Notes: generated by a model not told the origin, from the sequence alone. Shown: positions 8,736 to 16,781, counted from the stretch's first letter. The stretch: DNA of 35,330 bases from Rhodocyclaceae bacterium (GCA_025353195.1 JANXRC010000235.1:1-35330), one strand, 5' to 3'. Made by a program: numbers and translations.

Positions 8736-8753
8736 TAGTCTTATATAAGACTA
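8736..8753. promoter_or_regulatory. Proximal palindromic operator candidate at aceA
   Basis: Perfect 18-bp palindrome TAGTCTTATATAAGACTA ending one base before the aceA -35 hexamer, centred near -44.5. This position suits an activator touching RNA polymerase, or a repressor blocking access to the -35. The binding protein is not identifiable from this window. Confidence 0.65.
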
Positions 8754-8782
8754 TTGCTGCAACGCGGAATCCTCTTTATACT
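8754..8782 (+). promoter_or_regulatory. Predicted aceA promoter
   Basis: -35 TTGCTG (8754-8759), 17-base spacer, -10 TATACT (8777-8782); predicted start near 8789. The -35 directly follows the 18-bp palindrome. Confidence 0.6.
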
Positions 8783-8840
8783 GTCGGCAATGTTCCTGTT
8801 TGGAGCATCCCCTTCGACAACAACCCTCAGAGGATTGAAC

Positions 8841-10139
8841 ATGACTAATCGCAAAGCACAAGCGGCCGCCCTGGCCAAGGACTGGGCCGAAAATCCCCGT
8901 TGGAAAGGCATCAAGCGCGGTTACAGCGCCGACGACGTGGTCCGCCTGCGCGGCTCCTTCCAAATCGAACACACGCTCGCCCGGCGCGGCGCCGAGAAGC
9001 TCTGGGATCTGGTGAACAACACACCCTACATCAACTGCCTGGGCGCCCTGACCGGTGGCCAGGCCATGCAGATGGTCAAGGCCGGCATGAAAGCCATCTA
9101 CCTGTCCGGCTGGCAGGTCGCGGCCGACAACAATTCCTACGCCGCCATGTACCCCGACCAGTCGCTGTATCCGGTGGATTCCGTGCCGAAAGTGGTCGAG
9201 CGCATCAACAACTCCTTCCGCCGCGCCGACGAAATCCAGCATTCCAAGGGTGTGAACGCCGGCGACGAGGGCTATATCGATTACCACGTGCCGATCGTGG
9301 CGGATGCCGAGGCGGGTTTCGGCGGCGTGCTCAACGCTTTCGAACTGATGAAGGCCATGATCCGCGCCGGCGCCGGCGGCGTGCACTTCGAAGACCAACT
9401 CGCCTCCGTCAAGAAGTGCGGCCACATGGGCGGCAAGGTTCTCGTACCGACACAGGAAGCCGTGCAGAAGCTGATCGCCGCGCGCATGGCAGCGGACGTG
9501 ATGGGCGTGCCGACCATCATCCTCGCCCGCACCGACGCGGAGGCCGCAGATCTGGTCACCTCGGACGTCGATGAGAACGATAAGCCCTTCATCACCGGTG
9601 AGCGCACCTCCGAAGGCTTCTACAAGACCAAGAAAGGTCTCGGCCAAGCCATCAGCCGAGGCCTGGCCTACGCCCCTTACGCCGACATGGTCTGGTGCGA
9701 AACCGGCACGCCAGATCTGGCGTTCGCCAAAGCCTTTGCGGAAGCCATCCGCGCCAAATTTCCCGGCAAGCTGCTGGCATACAACTGCTCGCCTTCCTTC
9801 AATTGGAAGAAGAACCTCGACGATGCCACCATCGCCAAGTTCCAGCGCGAACTGGGCGCCATGGGCTACAAGTACCAGTTCATCACGCTCGCCGGCATCC
9901 ACAACATGTGGTACCACATGTTCGACCTGGCTCAGGATTATGTGGCGCGCGGCATGACGGCCTATGTCGAGAAGATGCAGGAGCCGGAATTCGCCGCCCG
10001 CGACCGCGGCTATACCTTCGTTTCGCACCAGCAGGAGGTCGGCACCGGCTACTTCGACGATGTCACCACGGTGATTCAGGGCGGCGCATCGTCGGTCACC
10101 GCGCTGCACGGCTCGACCGAAGAAGAGCAGTTCCAGTAA
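8841..10139 (+). CDS. aceA: Isocitrate lyase
   Basis: Cleaves isocitrate to glyoxylate and succinate, the first step of the glyoxylate shunt. The 432 residues match the E. coli enzyme. The catalytic signature [14 protein letters not shown] has its Cys at residue 193; [20 protein letters not shown], the region around [19 protein letters not shown] and [12 protein letters not shown] are further family motifs. ATG 8841 ([15 protein letters not shown]) follows AGAGGA and agrees with the family; the longer frame from 8754 would add a spurious hydrophobic leader. It is a single-gene unit with its own promoter and terminator, competing with icd for isocitrate. Confidence 0.98.
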   Translation: MTNRKAQAAALAKDWAENPRWKGIKRGYSADDVVRLRGSFQIEHTLARRGAEKLWDLVNNTPYINCLGALTGGQAMQMVKAGMKAIYLSGWQVAADNNSYAAMYPDQSLYPVDSVPKVVERINNSFRRADEIQHSKGVNAGDEGYIDYHVPIVADAEAGFGGVLNAFELMKAMIRAGAGGVHFEDQLASVKKCGHMGGKVLVPTQEAVQKLIAARMAADVMGVPTIILARTDAEAADLVTSDVDENDKPFITGERTSEGFYKTKKGLGQAISRGLAYAPYADMVWCETGTPDLAFAKAFAEAIRAKFPGKLLAYNCSPSFNWKKNLDDATIAKFQRELGAMGYKYQFITLAGIHNMWYHMFDLAQDYVARGMTAYVEKMQEPEFAARDRGYTFVSHQQEVGTGYFDDVTTVIQGGASSVTALHGSTEEEQFQ

Positions 10140-10166
10140 GCAGCGACAGGTTAGCGCTTCCAGGAA

Positions 10167-10198
10167 AGCCGCATCGGAAACCCGATGCGGCCTTTTTT
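10167..10198 (+). terminator. aceA terminator
   Basis: Perfect 9-bp stem CCGCATCGG / CCGATGCGG with a 4-base loop followed by CC and six T, starting 28 bases after the aceA stop. Confidence 0.92.
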
Positions 10199-10288
10199 AT
10201 GGGCTAAAGTAACCCCACGCGATCCGCGTGCGGACAACTCCTGGCACCAATCCCGTCGATGACCGCTCCGCTACCCAGGAAAGGTTCA

Positions 10289-11116
10289 ATGATGCTCTGG
10301 TCGGCACTCCAGATTATTCTGCTGGTCTATCTGGGGCTTACAGTCCTGATCTATTTTCGGCAGTCCTCACTGGTATTCCTGCCGGAGATCGATCGCGAAT
10401 TTCGCGCCAGCCCGGCCGATATCGGACTGGCTTTCACCCCGCTGGATCTTCCCACCGCCGACGGTGAAACCCTCGACGGCTGGTTTGTGCCGGCCGCCAC
10501 AAACCGCACAGCGCGCGGCCTGGTGATCTTCTTCCACGGCAATGCCGGCAATATTGCTCACCGGCTCGACTATCTGCGCATGTTCCATGATCTGGGTCTT
10601 GCCACACTGATCCTCGACTACCGCGGTTACGGTCGCAGCAGCGGCACCGCATCCGAGGATGGGACTTATCGCGACGCCGAAGCCGCCTGGCGCCATGCCA
10701 CGCAAGCACTCGGATTTTCTCCCGGCCGCATCATTCTCTTTGGCGAGTCGCTCGGTGGTGGCGTGGCAACGCAACTGGCGGCAGGAAGCCGTCCCGGCGC
10801 TCTAATACTGGCCTCGACCTTCACCTCCGTGCCCGACATGGGATCCGACCTGTATCCGCTGTTGCCGATACGCCTGCTGGCCCGCATCCGCTACGACAGC
10901 CTGGCGCTCCTGGCACAAATTGCCTGCCCGGTATTGGTGATCCACAGTCGCGATGACGATATCATTGCCTTCGCTCATGGCCAGCGTCTATTCGAGGCCG
11001 CCCGGCAGCCAAAGCGATTTATCGAACTTGCGGGTGGGCACAACGAAGGCTTCGTCTTTGGTAGAGCGGACTGGGTTCGCCAACTGGACCTGTTTCTGCA
11101 GCAGGCTTTGCCGTGA
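10289..11116 (+). CDS. Membrane-anchored alpha/beta hydrolase (BEM46/YfhR-like)
   Basis: A 275-residue serine hydrolase of unknown substrate. An N-terminal hydrophobic segment (about residues 3-22, SALQIILLVYLGLTVLIYF) is a probable membrane anchor or uncleaved signal. The hydrolase fold follows: oxyanion region FFHGNAGN, LDYRGYGRSSG, nucleophile elbow GESLGGG, acid in HSRDDDI, and histidine in GGHNEG. ATG 10289 follows AGGAAAGG; the in-frame ATG at 10259 has no such site. The gene stands alone between the aceA terminator and the convergent LysR gene, so context gives no clue to function. Confidence 0.85.
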   Translation: MMLWSALQIILLVYLGLTVLIYFRQSSLVFLPEIDREFRASPADIGLAFTPLDLPTADGETLDGWFVPAATNRTARGLVIFFHGNAGNIAHRLDYLRMFHDLGLATLILDYRGYGRSSGTASEDGTYRDAEAAWRHATQALGFSPGRIILFGESLGGGVATQLAAGSRPGALILASTFTSVPDMGSDLYPLLPIRLLARIRYDSLALLAQIACPVLVIHSRDDDIIAFAHGQRLFEAARQPKRFIELAGGHNEGFVFGRADWVRQLDLFLQQALP

Positions 11117-11131
11117 TGCCCCGCGAGGAAA

Positions 11132-12037
11132 TCAGACGCCTGCCGAAGCTGCCCAATAGGCCGGATCGCGCCACGTCGCTTTCAGCAAATCGATAAACAG
11201 CCTGACTCGCAGCGGTAGATGCCTGCGCTGCGGCACCACAGCATGAATACCCACCGGCGGCGCGGCGAATTCATCCAGTACCGTCACCAGCCTTCCCGCC
11301 GCAATATCTGCTCTGACTTCCCACAATGAACGCCACGCCAAGCCCTTGCCGGCCAGCGCCCAATCGTGCAAAACGGCGCCATCGTTGCACTCGACGCTGC
11401 CGCCCACCTTGACGGTCCTCACCTCGCCCTCAATGCGCAGCATCCAGCCGCGCTGCTGCCGCAGCGACAGGCAGTTGTGATCGGCCAGAGAAGTCGGCGC
11501 TGGCGGCACGCCGAATTTCGCAATGTAATCGGGGCTGGCGACAACCACCCGCTGCATCTCGCCCAGTCGGATACTGATCAGGCTCGAATCGGCTAAATCA
11601 CCAATGCGTATGGCGCAATCCACGTTCTCCTCGACCAAATCAACGAGACGGTCTGACAGGTCAAGCCGCGCCGTAACTTCCGGGTTGCCTTCTATGAAAC
11701 GGGTCAGCAACGGCGCCACATGACGCCGACCGAAACCCGCTGGGGCCGATATTTTCAAGTGTCCGCCGGGGCGGATACCGCCCAGACTCACCGCACCCTC
11801 CGCGTCCGCCAGTTCGCGCAAGATGCGCTGGCAGTCCTCGAGAAACGCGGCGCCCTCGAAGGTCAGCGAAATCCGCCGCGTGGTGCGCAAAAGAAGTTTG
11901 ACGCCAAGACGCTCTTCCAGCGCGTCCAGGCGCCGCCCGATGATGGCCGGCGTCACACCCTCGGCGCGGGCGGTTGCCGACATGCTGCCGCGACTTGCGA
12001 CGCCGACGAAGGCAGAAATTTGCTTGAACTGATCCAT
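11132..12037 (-). CDS. LysR-family transcriptional regulator
   Basis: A 301-residue LysR-type regulator. The winged helix-turn-helix lies at about 1-60 (MDQFKQISAFVGVASRGSMS and LDALEERLGVKLLLRTTRRI), followed by a periplasmic-binding-like effector domain. It is closest in style to the large CrgA/DsdC-like subgroup that often acts on an adjacent divergent gene. It is divergent from malate synthase across 105 bases, so aceB is the most likely target, although the effector is unknown. The family usually senses a metabolite of the controlled pathway; glyoxylate or an aromatic acid would be guesses. The ribosome site before ATG 12037 is weak. Confidence 0.9.
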   Translation of the reverse strand: MDQFKQISAFVGVASRGSMSATARAEGVTPAIIGRRLDALEERLGVKLLLRTTRRISLTFEGAAFLEDCQRILRELADAEGAVSLGGIRPGGHLKISAPAGFGRRHVAPLLTRFIEGNPEVTARLDLSDRLVDLVEENVDCAIRIGDLADSSLISIRLGEMQRVVVASPDYIAKFGVPPAPTSLADHNCLSLRQQRGWMLRIEGEVRTVKVGGSVECNDGAVLHDWALAGKGLAWRSLWEVRADIAAGRLVTVLDEFAAPPVGIHAVVPQRRHLPLRVRLFIDLLKATWRDPAYWAASAGV

Positions 12038-12070
12038 TCGATACTATCGGTCAATAATCAATTGCTCGAA

Positions 12071-12115
12071 TCATAGCTTCTGTATCCGAATAGGCAAGAA
12101 TACAATTCATAGCTT
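12071..12115. promoter_or_regulatory. Direct repeat in the LysR / aceB divergent region
   Basis: TCATAGCTT occurs at 12071-12079 and again at 12107-12115, 36 bp apart, between the divergent LysR gene and aceB. Could be a regulator half-site pair; no clean LysR T-N11-A dyad was resolved around it. Confidence 0.25.
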
Positions 12116-12142
12116 GCCGCAATCCACATCAAGGAGCCCCTC

Positions 12143-13735
12143 ATGAGCCTGCCCGCCGGCGTTCAGATCAACGCCCCCATCACCGCCGAATACGCAAAGA
12201 TTCTTACGCCCGATGCCTTGGCGCTGGTCGCCAAACTGCACCGCGCCTTCGAGCCCCGTCGTCAGGAACTGCTCAAGGCCCGCGTCGCCCGCCAGGCTCG
12301 CATCGATGCCGGCGAAATGCCCGATTTCCTGCCCGAAACCAAACACATCCGCGAAGGCGCGTGGAAGATTGCGCCATTGCCGAAGGCGCTGGAACGTCGC
12401 CGCACCGAGATCACCGGCCCAGTCGAAGCCAAAATGATCATCAACGCCTACAACTCCGGCGCTGACTCCTACATGAGCGATTTCGAGGACTCCAACAGCC
12501 CTAAGTGGGACAACCTGATTCAGGGCCAGATCAATCTCTACAAGGCGATCCGCCGCGATCTGTCGTTCAGAAACGAAGCCGGCAAGGAATACAAGCTCAA
12601 TGACAAGATCGCCACTCTGCAAGTGCGGCCACGCGGCTGGCATCTGGACGAAAAGCATGTATTGATCGACGGCCAGCGCGTCTCCGGCGGAGTCTTTGAT
12701 TTCGCCCTGTTCCTCTTCCACAACGCGAAGGAGCAAATCGCCCGTGGCGCTGGCCCCTACTTCTATCTACCGAAGATGGAAAGCCACGTCGAAGCACGCC
12801 TATGGAATGACATCTTCATCATGGCACAAGACGAAATAGGCCTGCCGCAGGGCTCGATCAAGGCCACTGTACTGATCGAGACGATACTGGCCACCTTCGA
12901 ACTCGAAGAAATCCTCTACGAGTTGCGCGAGCACAGCGCTGGCCTCAACGCCGGGCGTTGGGACTACATCTTCTCCTGCATCAAGAAGTTCAAGCGCAAC
13001 AAGGATTTCTGTCTTGCCAATCGCGGCGCCATCACCATGGAAGTGCCCTTCATGCGCAGCTATGCACTGGCGCTGGTCAGGGCCTGCCACAAGCGCGGCG
13101 CGCCAGCCATCGGCGGCATGAGCGCCCTGATCCCAATCAAGAACGATCCGGTAGCCAACGAGAAGGCGCTGGCCGGCATTCGTCACGACAAGACCCGCGA
13201 CGCCAACGATGGCTTTGACGGCGGCTGGGTCGCCCACCCGGGTCTGGTGCCGATCGCTGCGGAAGAATTCCAGAAGGTGTTGGGCGAGCGACCCAACCAG
13301 TGGGAAAAGCAACGCGACGAAAACTTCGGCCCCAAGGACTGGCTCAACTTCCAACCCGAGCAGCCGATCACAGAAGCTGGGGTGCGCAACAACATCAACG
13401 TCGGCATCCATTACCTCGGTAGCTGGCTCGCCGGCAATGGTTGCGTACCCATCCACAACCTGATGGAAGACGCCGCCACGGCAGAGATCAGCCGCTCGCA
13501 AGTGTGGCAGTGGGTCGTGTCGCCCAAGGGAAAACTCGATGATGGCCGCAAGGTCACCGCCGAGATGGTGCGCGGCTTCATCCCCGAGGAACTGGCGAAA
13601 GTGAAGGCCACAGTCACCGCGCAGGGTGAGAAGACCGAAACCTACGACCGGGCAGCGAAGATTTTTGAAGAGATGTCGCTCGCTGATAATTATCCCGAGT
13701 TCCTGACGCTGCCTTTATACGAAGCCATGGAGTAG
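12143..13735 (+). CDS. aceB: Malate synthase A
   Basis: Condenses glyoxylate with acetyl-CoA to malate, completing the glyoxylate shunt. The 530-residue length fits isoform A (E. coli AceB 533), not the larger isoform G. Arg162 (TLQVRPRGWHL) and Asp443 (HNLMEDAATAEISRSQVWQW) correspond to the E. coli catalytic Arg166 and Asp447. Other landmarks are MSDFEDSNSPKWDNLIQGQ, FYLPKMESHVEARLWND, VLIETILATFE and WDYIFSCIKKFK. AAGGAG sits well before ATG 12143. It is monocistronic, with a hairpin terminator after it, and not linked in an operon with aceA or aceK. Confidence 0.97.
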   Translation: MSLPAGVQINAPITAEYAKILTPDALALVAKLHRAFEPRRQELLKARVARQARIDAGEMPDFLPETKHIREGAWKIAPLPKALERRRTEITGPVEAKMIINAYNSGADSYMSDFEDSNSPKWDNLIQGQINLYKAIRRDLSFRNEAGKEYKLNDKIATLQVRPRGWHLDEKHVLIDGQRVSGGVFDFALFLFHNAKEQIARGAGPYFYLPKMESHVEARLWNDIFIMAQDEIGLPQGSIKATVLIETILATFELEEILYELREHSAGLNAGRWDYIFSCIKKFKRNKDFCLANRGAITMEVPFMRSYALALVRACHKRGAPAIGGMSALIPIKNDPVANEKALAGIRHDKTRDANDGFDGGWVAHPGLVPIAAEEFQKVLGERPNQWEKQRDENFGPKDWLNFQPEQPITEAGVRNNINVGIHYLGSWLAGNGCVPIHNLMEDAATAEISRSQVWQWVVSPKGKLDDGRKVTAEMVRGFIPEELAKVKATVTAQGEKTETYDRAAKIFEEMSLADNYPEFLTLPLYEAME

Positions 13736-13783
13736 GGAAGACCAGCCGCGCCGGCAGAAGTCGGCGCTGGCGGGACGGTGGAC

Positions 13784-13818
13784 ACGGCGCCCGACGCAAG
13801 AAGGGCGCCGTTTCATTT
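13784..13818 (+). terminator. aceB terminator
   Basis: 9-bp stem ACGGCGCCC / GGGCGCCGT with a 10-base loop followed by a T-rich TTCATTT, about 50 bases after the aceB stop. The T tract is interrupted, so strength is uncertain. Confidence 0.6.
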
Positions 13819-14420
13819 GGGGGTGAAAGTTCCATCCTGAAAGCCATCATCCCGCGGTCGTTCTTTTGCGAATTGCTTCGCTTTGTTTCGAGACAAACGG
13901 CAGGGCCAGGGGGAAATCGCGCTTAGGCCGGATATGTTGCGCCGGCTTTCTTCGCTCCGCAGCGGTGCTCGTCGCGCCGACGCTTGGCGGCGTCAATATT
14001 GAGCATGAATTGTGTCAACTCCCAGTGCGGCAACCCAAATCGAAACGAGCATTAGATATCTCGAATATGGTGAATTTATGAAGCAATGAGGTCTATCGGT
14101 TAATCATATTTTTATGATTGGTTCGACAAGGCGCGGGCAGTAGTATTCGCGCAAGTAAATAACAACTATTGGGACGTGGTCTTAGACCCCGAGAGGAGAT
14201 TGTCAGCGAACTCCGTTTTTTCTCGCTTGCGGCGGATTCAGAACTGCGGCTTGCGATTTTGAAAGGCTGGATCAGGGGTAGCAATGTCGTTGGTTAGTGT
14301 CTCGCTGGGGACAAACAAGTTGGTCGCTGGTGGAAGCAGAAAGTAGATTGCAAGCAAAAGGGACGATGAATCCGGGCAGTACAGAAAATCACCAATTAAC
14401 GCAATAGGAGGAGATCAGCA
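13819..14420. other. Gene-poor region before the sulfur cluster
   Basis: About 600 bases without a supported gene. Short open frames exist on both strands but none has a ribosome site plus recognisable protein. Composition is more AT-rich toward the right than the flanking genes. Small inverted repeats are visible (AATCAT / ATGATT at 14102-14119 and GGTCTTAGACC at 14178-14188). The final bases carry the GGAGGAG ribosome site of the first cytochrome gene. It may contain the promoter region of the sulfur cluster, decayed sequence at an insertion boundary, or an unrecognised small RNA. Confidence 0.5.
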
Positions 14421-15002
14421 ATGAGACTACATATCGCTGGGGTGGCTCTCGCCATCGGGTTAACTTTTTCGGCGGGGTCGCAGGCCGGTGGCATTTCCGG
14501 CAGCAATATCGGGAATACCTGCGCCGGATGTCATGGCGTCAACGGTGCGAGCGCAGGTACCACGATGCCGGTTATTGGCGGGCTGTCCAAATCGTACATC
14601 GAGACCACCATGAAGAAATACCGGGACGGTACTCGAGGCGCTACCGTCATGGGACGCATTGCGAAGGGATACAACGATGCGCAGATTGCGGCCATGTCGG
14701 AATTCTTTGCCAAGCAACAATGGGTTTCCTCGTCAGAAAAAGCTGATGCCAACCTGGCCAAACTCGGGAGTGCCATCCACGCCAAGCGTTGCGACGTCTG
14801 CCACGAGAAGGATGGCTCCGTCGTAGTCGAGGGCGATGCGCCACCACGCTTGGCCGGACAGTGGACCGGTTACCTGCAGATGTACCTGAATGACGTCAAT
14901 AATCCTGGTTGGGCGAGCAATCATCCCAAGAAGCAAATATTCGCGACCACCACCAAGGAAGATATCGACGCATTGTTGCAGTTCTACGCCAGCAAGAAAT
15001 AG
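14421..15002 (+). CDS. fccA: Diheme cytochrome c, sulfide dehydrogenase cytochrome subunit (FccA-like)
   Basis: A 193-residue exported protein with a Sec signal peptide (cleavage near GSQAGG, residue 22) and two heme c sites, CAGCH (Cys34, Cys37, His38) and CDVCH (Cys124, Cys127, His128). Two tandem cytochrome c domains of about 85 residues resemble the c4 fold and the 21-kDa diheme subunit of purple-bacterial flavocytochrome c. The TVMGRIAKGYND region probably supplies a heme ligand Met77. It accepts electrons from the FAD subunit encoded 15 bases downstream. The ribosome site GGAGGAG before ATG 14421 is the strongest in the window. Without fccB it could be called cytochrome c4; the neighbour makes FccA the better call. 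Confidence 0.85.
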   Translation: MRLHIAGVALAIGLTFSAGSQAGGISGSNIGNTCAGCHGVNGASAGTTMPVIGGLSKSYIETTMKKYRDGTRGATVMGRIAKGYNDAQIAAMSEFFAKQQWVSSSEKADANLAKLGSAIHAKRCDVCHEKDGSVVVEGDAPPRLAGQWTGYLQMYLNDVNNPGWASNHPKKQIFATTTKEDIDALLQFYASKK

Positions 15003-15017
15003 AAAGGGACCACTGTC

Positions 15018-16301
15018 ATGTCAAATTCGAACAGAAGAAATTTCCTCAAGACCATGGGCGGTGCCTCTGTAGCAGCAGCCATGGGTCTGGGCGCAACTCG
15101 CGCCAGCGCTGCCGTCAAGGCCAAGGTGGTCGTCGTCGGTGGCGGTTATGGCGGGGCCATCGCTGCGAGATATCTCAAGATGGCCGAGCCCGGCCTGGAT
15201 GTGGTGTTGATCGAAAAGAACAAGCAATACGTTTCCTGCCCCCTGAGCAATACGGTGCTGGCGGGCTTTGGAAAACTTGAAGATCTGACCTTCGGCTACG
15301 ACGGACTGTCGCGGCATGGAATCACTGTGGTTTACGACACCGTTGAGTCGATCGATCCGCAGGCAAGGAAAGTGAAGATCAGTGGCGGCAAAACCTTCGA
15401 TTACGACCGCGCCATTGTCGCGCCCGGTGTCGATTTCAAGTGGGGCGCTGTCAAGGGCTATGACGAAGCGACCAGCCTTACTATTCCCCATGCATGGAAA
15501 GCGGGGCCACAGACTACGCTGCTGACAAACCAGCTCAAGAGCATGAAGGACGGGGGTGTCGTCGTCATCACCGTTCCGGACAATCCATTCCGCTGCCCCC
15601 CCGGCCCCTACGAGCGGGCGGCCTTGATTGCCCATTACCTCAAGCAGCATAAGCCTCGGTCGAAGATCATCATTCTCGACGCCAAGGACAAGTTCTCCAA
15701 GCAGGGCCTGTTCATGCAAGGCTGGAAGCAACACTATGGCGACATGATCGAATGGGTGGCGGCGGCCAAGGGCGGTGAAATCGACGCAATTGATGCGGCC
15801 ACGCGCACGGCCATTTCGGTCGTTGGAACGAAGCACCAGGCCGATGTGTTGAACGTAATCCCGCCGCAGCATGCCGGACATATCGCCCACACGACGGGCC
15901 TGGTAAGCCCGAAAGGATGGTGTCCGAACAATCCGGTGACATTCGAATCGACCATGCACAAGAATATCTACGTCATCGGGGATGCCAGCGTCGGTGGCGC
16001 CATGCCGAAATCGGGATACGGTGCCAATACTCAGGGGAAAGTCGCCGCAGCGGCAATCGTCGCGTCGCTACGAGGGGTAGAACCGGATGAATCGGCTTAC
16101 CTCAACACCTGCTACAGCCTGATCACGCCCGATCATGGCATCTCCATAGTAGGCATCTATCAGGTGAAGGAGGGGCAACTGATTGAAGTGCCTGGCTCGG
16201 GCGGCGTGTCGCCCATGGATGCCTCCCCGGCATATCGCAAGGTTGAAGCCGCCCATGCGGATAGCTGGTTCAGGAATATCACTACGGAAATGTTCGGCTG
16301 A
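15018..16301 (+). CDS. fccB: Flavocytochrome c sulfide dehydrogenase, FAD subunit
   Basis: Periplasmic flavoprotein oxidising sulfide to sulfur or polysulfide, 427 residues. A twin-arginine signal (NRRNFLKTMGGASVAAAMGL) ends near residue 32. The FAD dinucleotide fold VVVVGGGYGGAIAARYLK follows. Cys74 (YVSCPLSN) matches the cysteine that binds FAD covalently in the Allochromatium enzyme (mature Cys42). Cys193 (FRCPPGPYERA) and Cys365 (LNTCYSLI) fit the redox-active pair. C-terminal residues match the FCSD flavin-binding domain. AAAGGGA precedes ATG 15018. A related SoxF annotation is possible, but no sox genes are present. It forms a unit with the cytochrome gene before it. Confidence 0.93.
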   Translation: MSNSNRRNFLKTMGGASVAAAMGLGATRASAAVKAKVVVVGGGYGGAIAARYLKMAEPGLDVVLIEKNKQYVSCPLSNTVLAGFGKLEDLTFGYDGLSRHGITVVYDTVESIDPQARKVKISGGKTFDYDRAIVAPGVDFKWGAVKGYDEATSLTIPHAWKAGPQTTLLTNQLKSMKDGGVVVITVPDNPFRCPPGPYERAALIAHYLKQHKPRSKIIILDAKDKFSKQGLFMQGWKQHYGDMIEWVAAAKGGEIDAIDAATRTAISVVGTKHQADVLNVIPPQHAGHIAHTTGLVSPKGWCPNNPVTFESTMHKNIYVIGDASVGGAMPKSGYGANTQGKVAAAAIVASLRGVEPDESAYLNTCYSLITPDHGISIVGIYQVKEGQLIEVPGSGGVSPMDASPAYRKVEAAHADSWFRNITTEMFG

Positions 16302-16307
16302 GGAAGC

Positions 16308-16345
16308 CAGACTTTGCAGGTCAGCCTCACGGCCTGCAAAGTCTG
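16308..16345 (+). repeat. Perfect 13-bp inverted repeat between fccB and the next cytochrome gene
   Basis: CAGACTTTGCAGG (16308-16320) and CCTGCAAAGTCTG (16333-16345) can form a 13-bp hairpin with a 12-base loop. No T run follows, so it is not a standard terminator. It begins seven bases after the fccB stop and ends 21 bases before the next ATG, which suits an mRNA-stabilising or attenuating element. Confidence 0.75.
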
Positions 16346-16366
16346 CAATTGATGAGGAATTACACA

Positions 16367-16753
16367 ATGAAACTGTTGAAACCCTTGGCATCGGCACTTC
16401 TGCTGGCGATCATGGCTGCCTCATTCACCGCGCAAGCCGCCGACACAAAGCGGGGCCGCGTCTATTACCGCATGGTCTGTACGGTTTGCCACATGGAAAA
16501 ACCGATTGGCGCCATCTCTCCCAATACCAAGACCAAGGCGGAGTGGAATTCCTACTTGCAGGCCGACAAGCACGCCAAGGGCAAAGATACCGTCAAGTCC
16601 TACTTCAGCAAGGAATATCGTGCCAGCATCAAGGCCAAGAACCAGGCGGCCGCGAAGTACGCCGAAGTGCCCGAGGCCGATCTGTTTGAGGACGTCAGGG
16701 CATTTCTCGCCATGGGTGCCAAGGATAGCGACACGCCAACAAGCTGCGACTGA
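16367..16753 (+). CDS. Monoheme c-type cytochrome, sulfur-cluster associated
   Basis: A 128-residue exported protein: Sec signal ending at AQA-AD (about residue 25) and a single heme motif CTVCH (Cys38, Cys41, His42), with RGRVYYRMVCTVCHMEKPIG around it. The rest is helical and Lys-rich, with a C-terminal Cys two residues from the end (TSCD). ATG 16367 follows GAGGAA at seven bases; two in-frame upstream starts (16349, 16352) overlap the hairpin and are rejected. It lies between fccB and the YeeE transporter and may carry electrons from flavocytochrome c to a terminal oxidase. I do not recognise a named family beyond cytochrome c. Confidence 0.82.
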   Translation: MKLLKPLASALLLAIMAASFTAQAADTKRGRVYYRMVCTVCHMEKPIGAISPNTKTKAEWNSYLQADKHAKGKDTVKSYFSKEYRASIKAKNQAAAKYAEVPEADLFEDVRAFLAMGAKDSDTPTSCD

Positions 16754-16781
16754 GGTTCGTGGTTGCCAGGCGGCGCCGCTA

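Larger units (their letters stand above)
8614..8840. other. aceA upstream regulatory region
   Basis: This 227-base, AT-rich stretch has no gene. It holds two copies of the TCTTATATAAGA palindrome, an AT tract (8711-8735), the aceA promoter and a leader of about 52 bases. The frame upstream of aceA is open back to 8754 and looks like a signal peptide, but it is leader sequence. Confidence 0.7.

Noticed and set aside
8754-8840. Signal-peptide-like N-terminal extension of isocitrate lyase
   Set aside because: The frame is open, but it begins at a TTG inside the predicted promoter. The enzyme family starts at MTNRKAQ, and AGAGGA lies before the ATG at 8841.
8751-10109. Long minus-strand open frame (452 codons) opposite aceA
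   Set aside because: Its His/Gly/Val-rich sequence is an antisense shadow of isocitrate lyase, without a ribosome site or recognisable domain.
12800-13501. Minus-strand open frame (233 codons) inside aceB
   Set aside because: Shadow of malate synthase; no supporting start or domain.
14102-14119. AATCAT / ATGATT inverted repeat considered as an ArsR- or BigR-type operator
   Set aside because: Only 6-bp arms, far from the fccA start, with no nearby regulator gene and no second copy.
14093-14284. Short minus-strand frame (63 codons) in the gap before fccA
   Set aside because: No convincing ribosome site or similarity; its composition looks like random reading of non-coding DNA.
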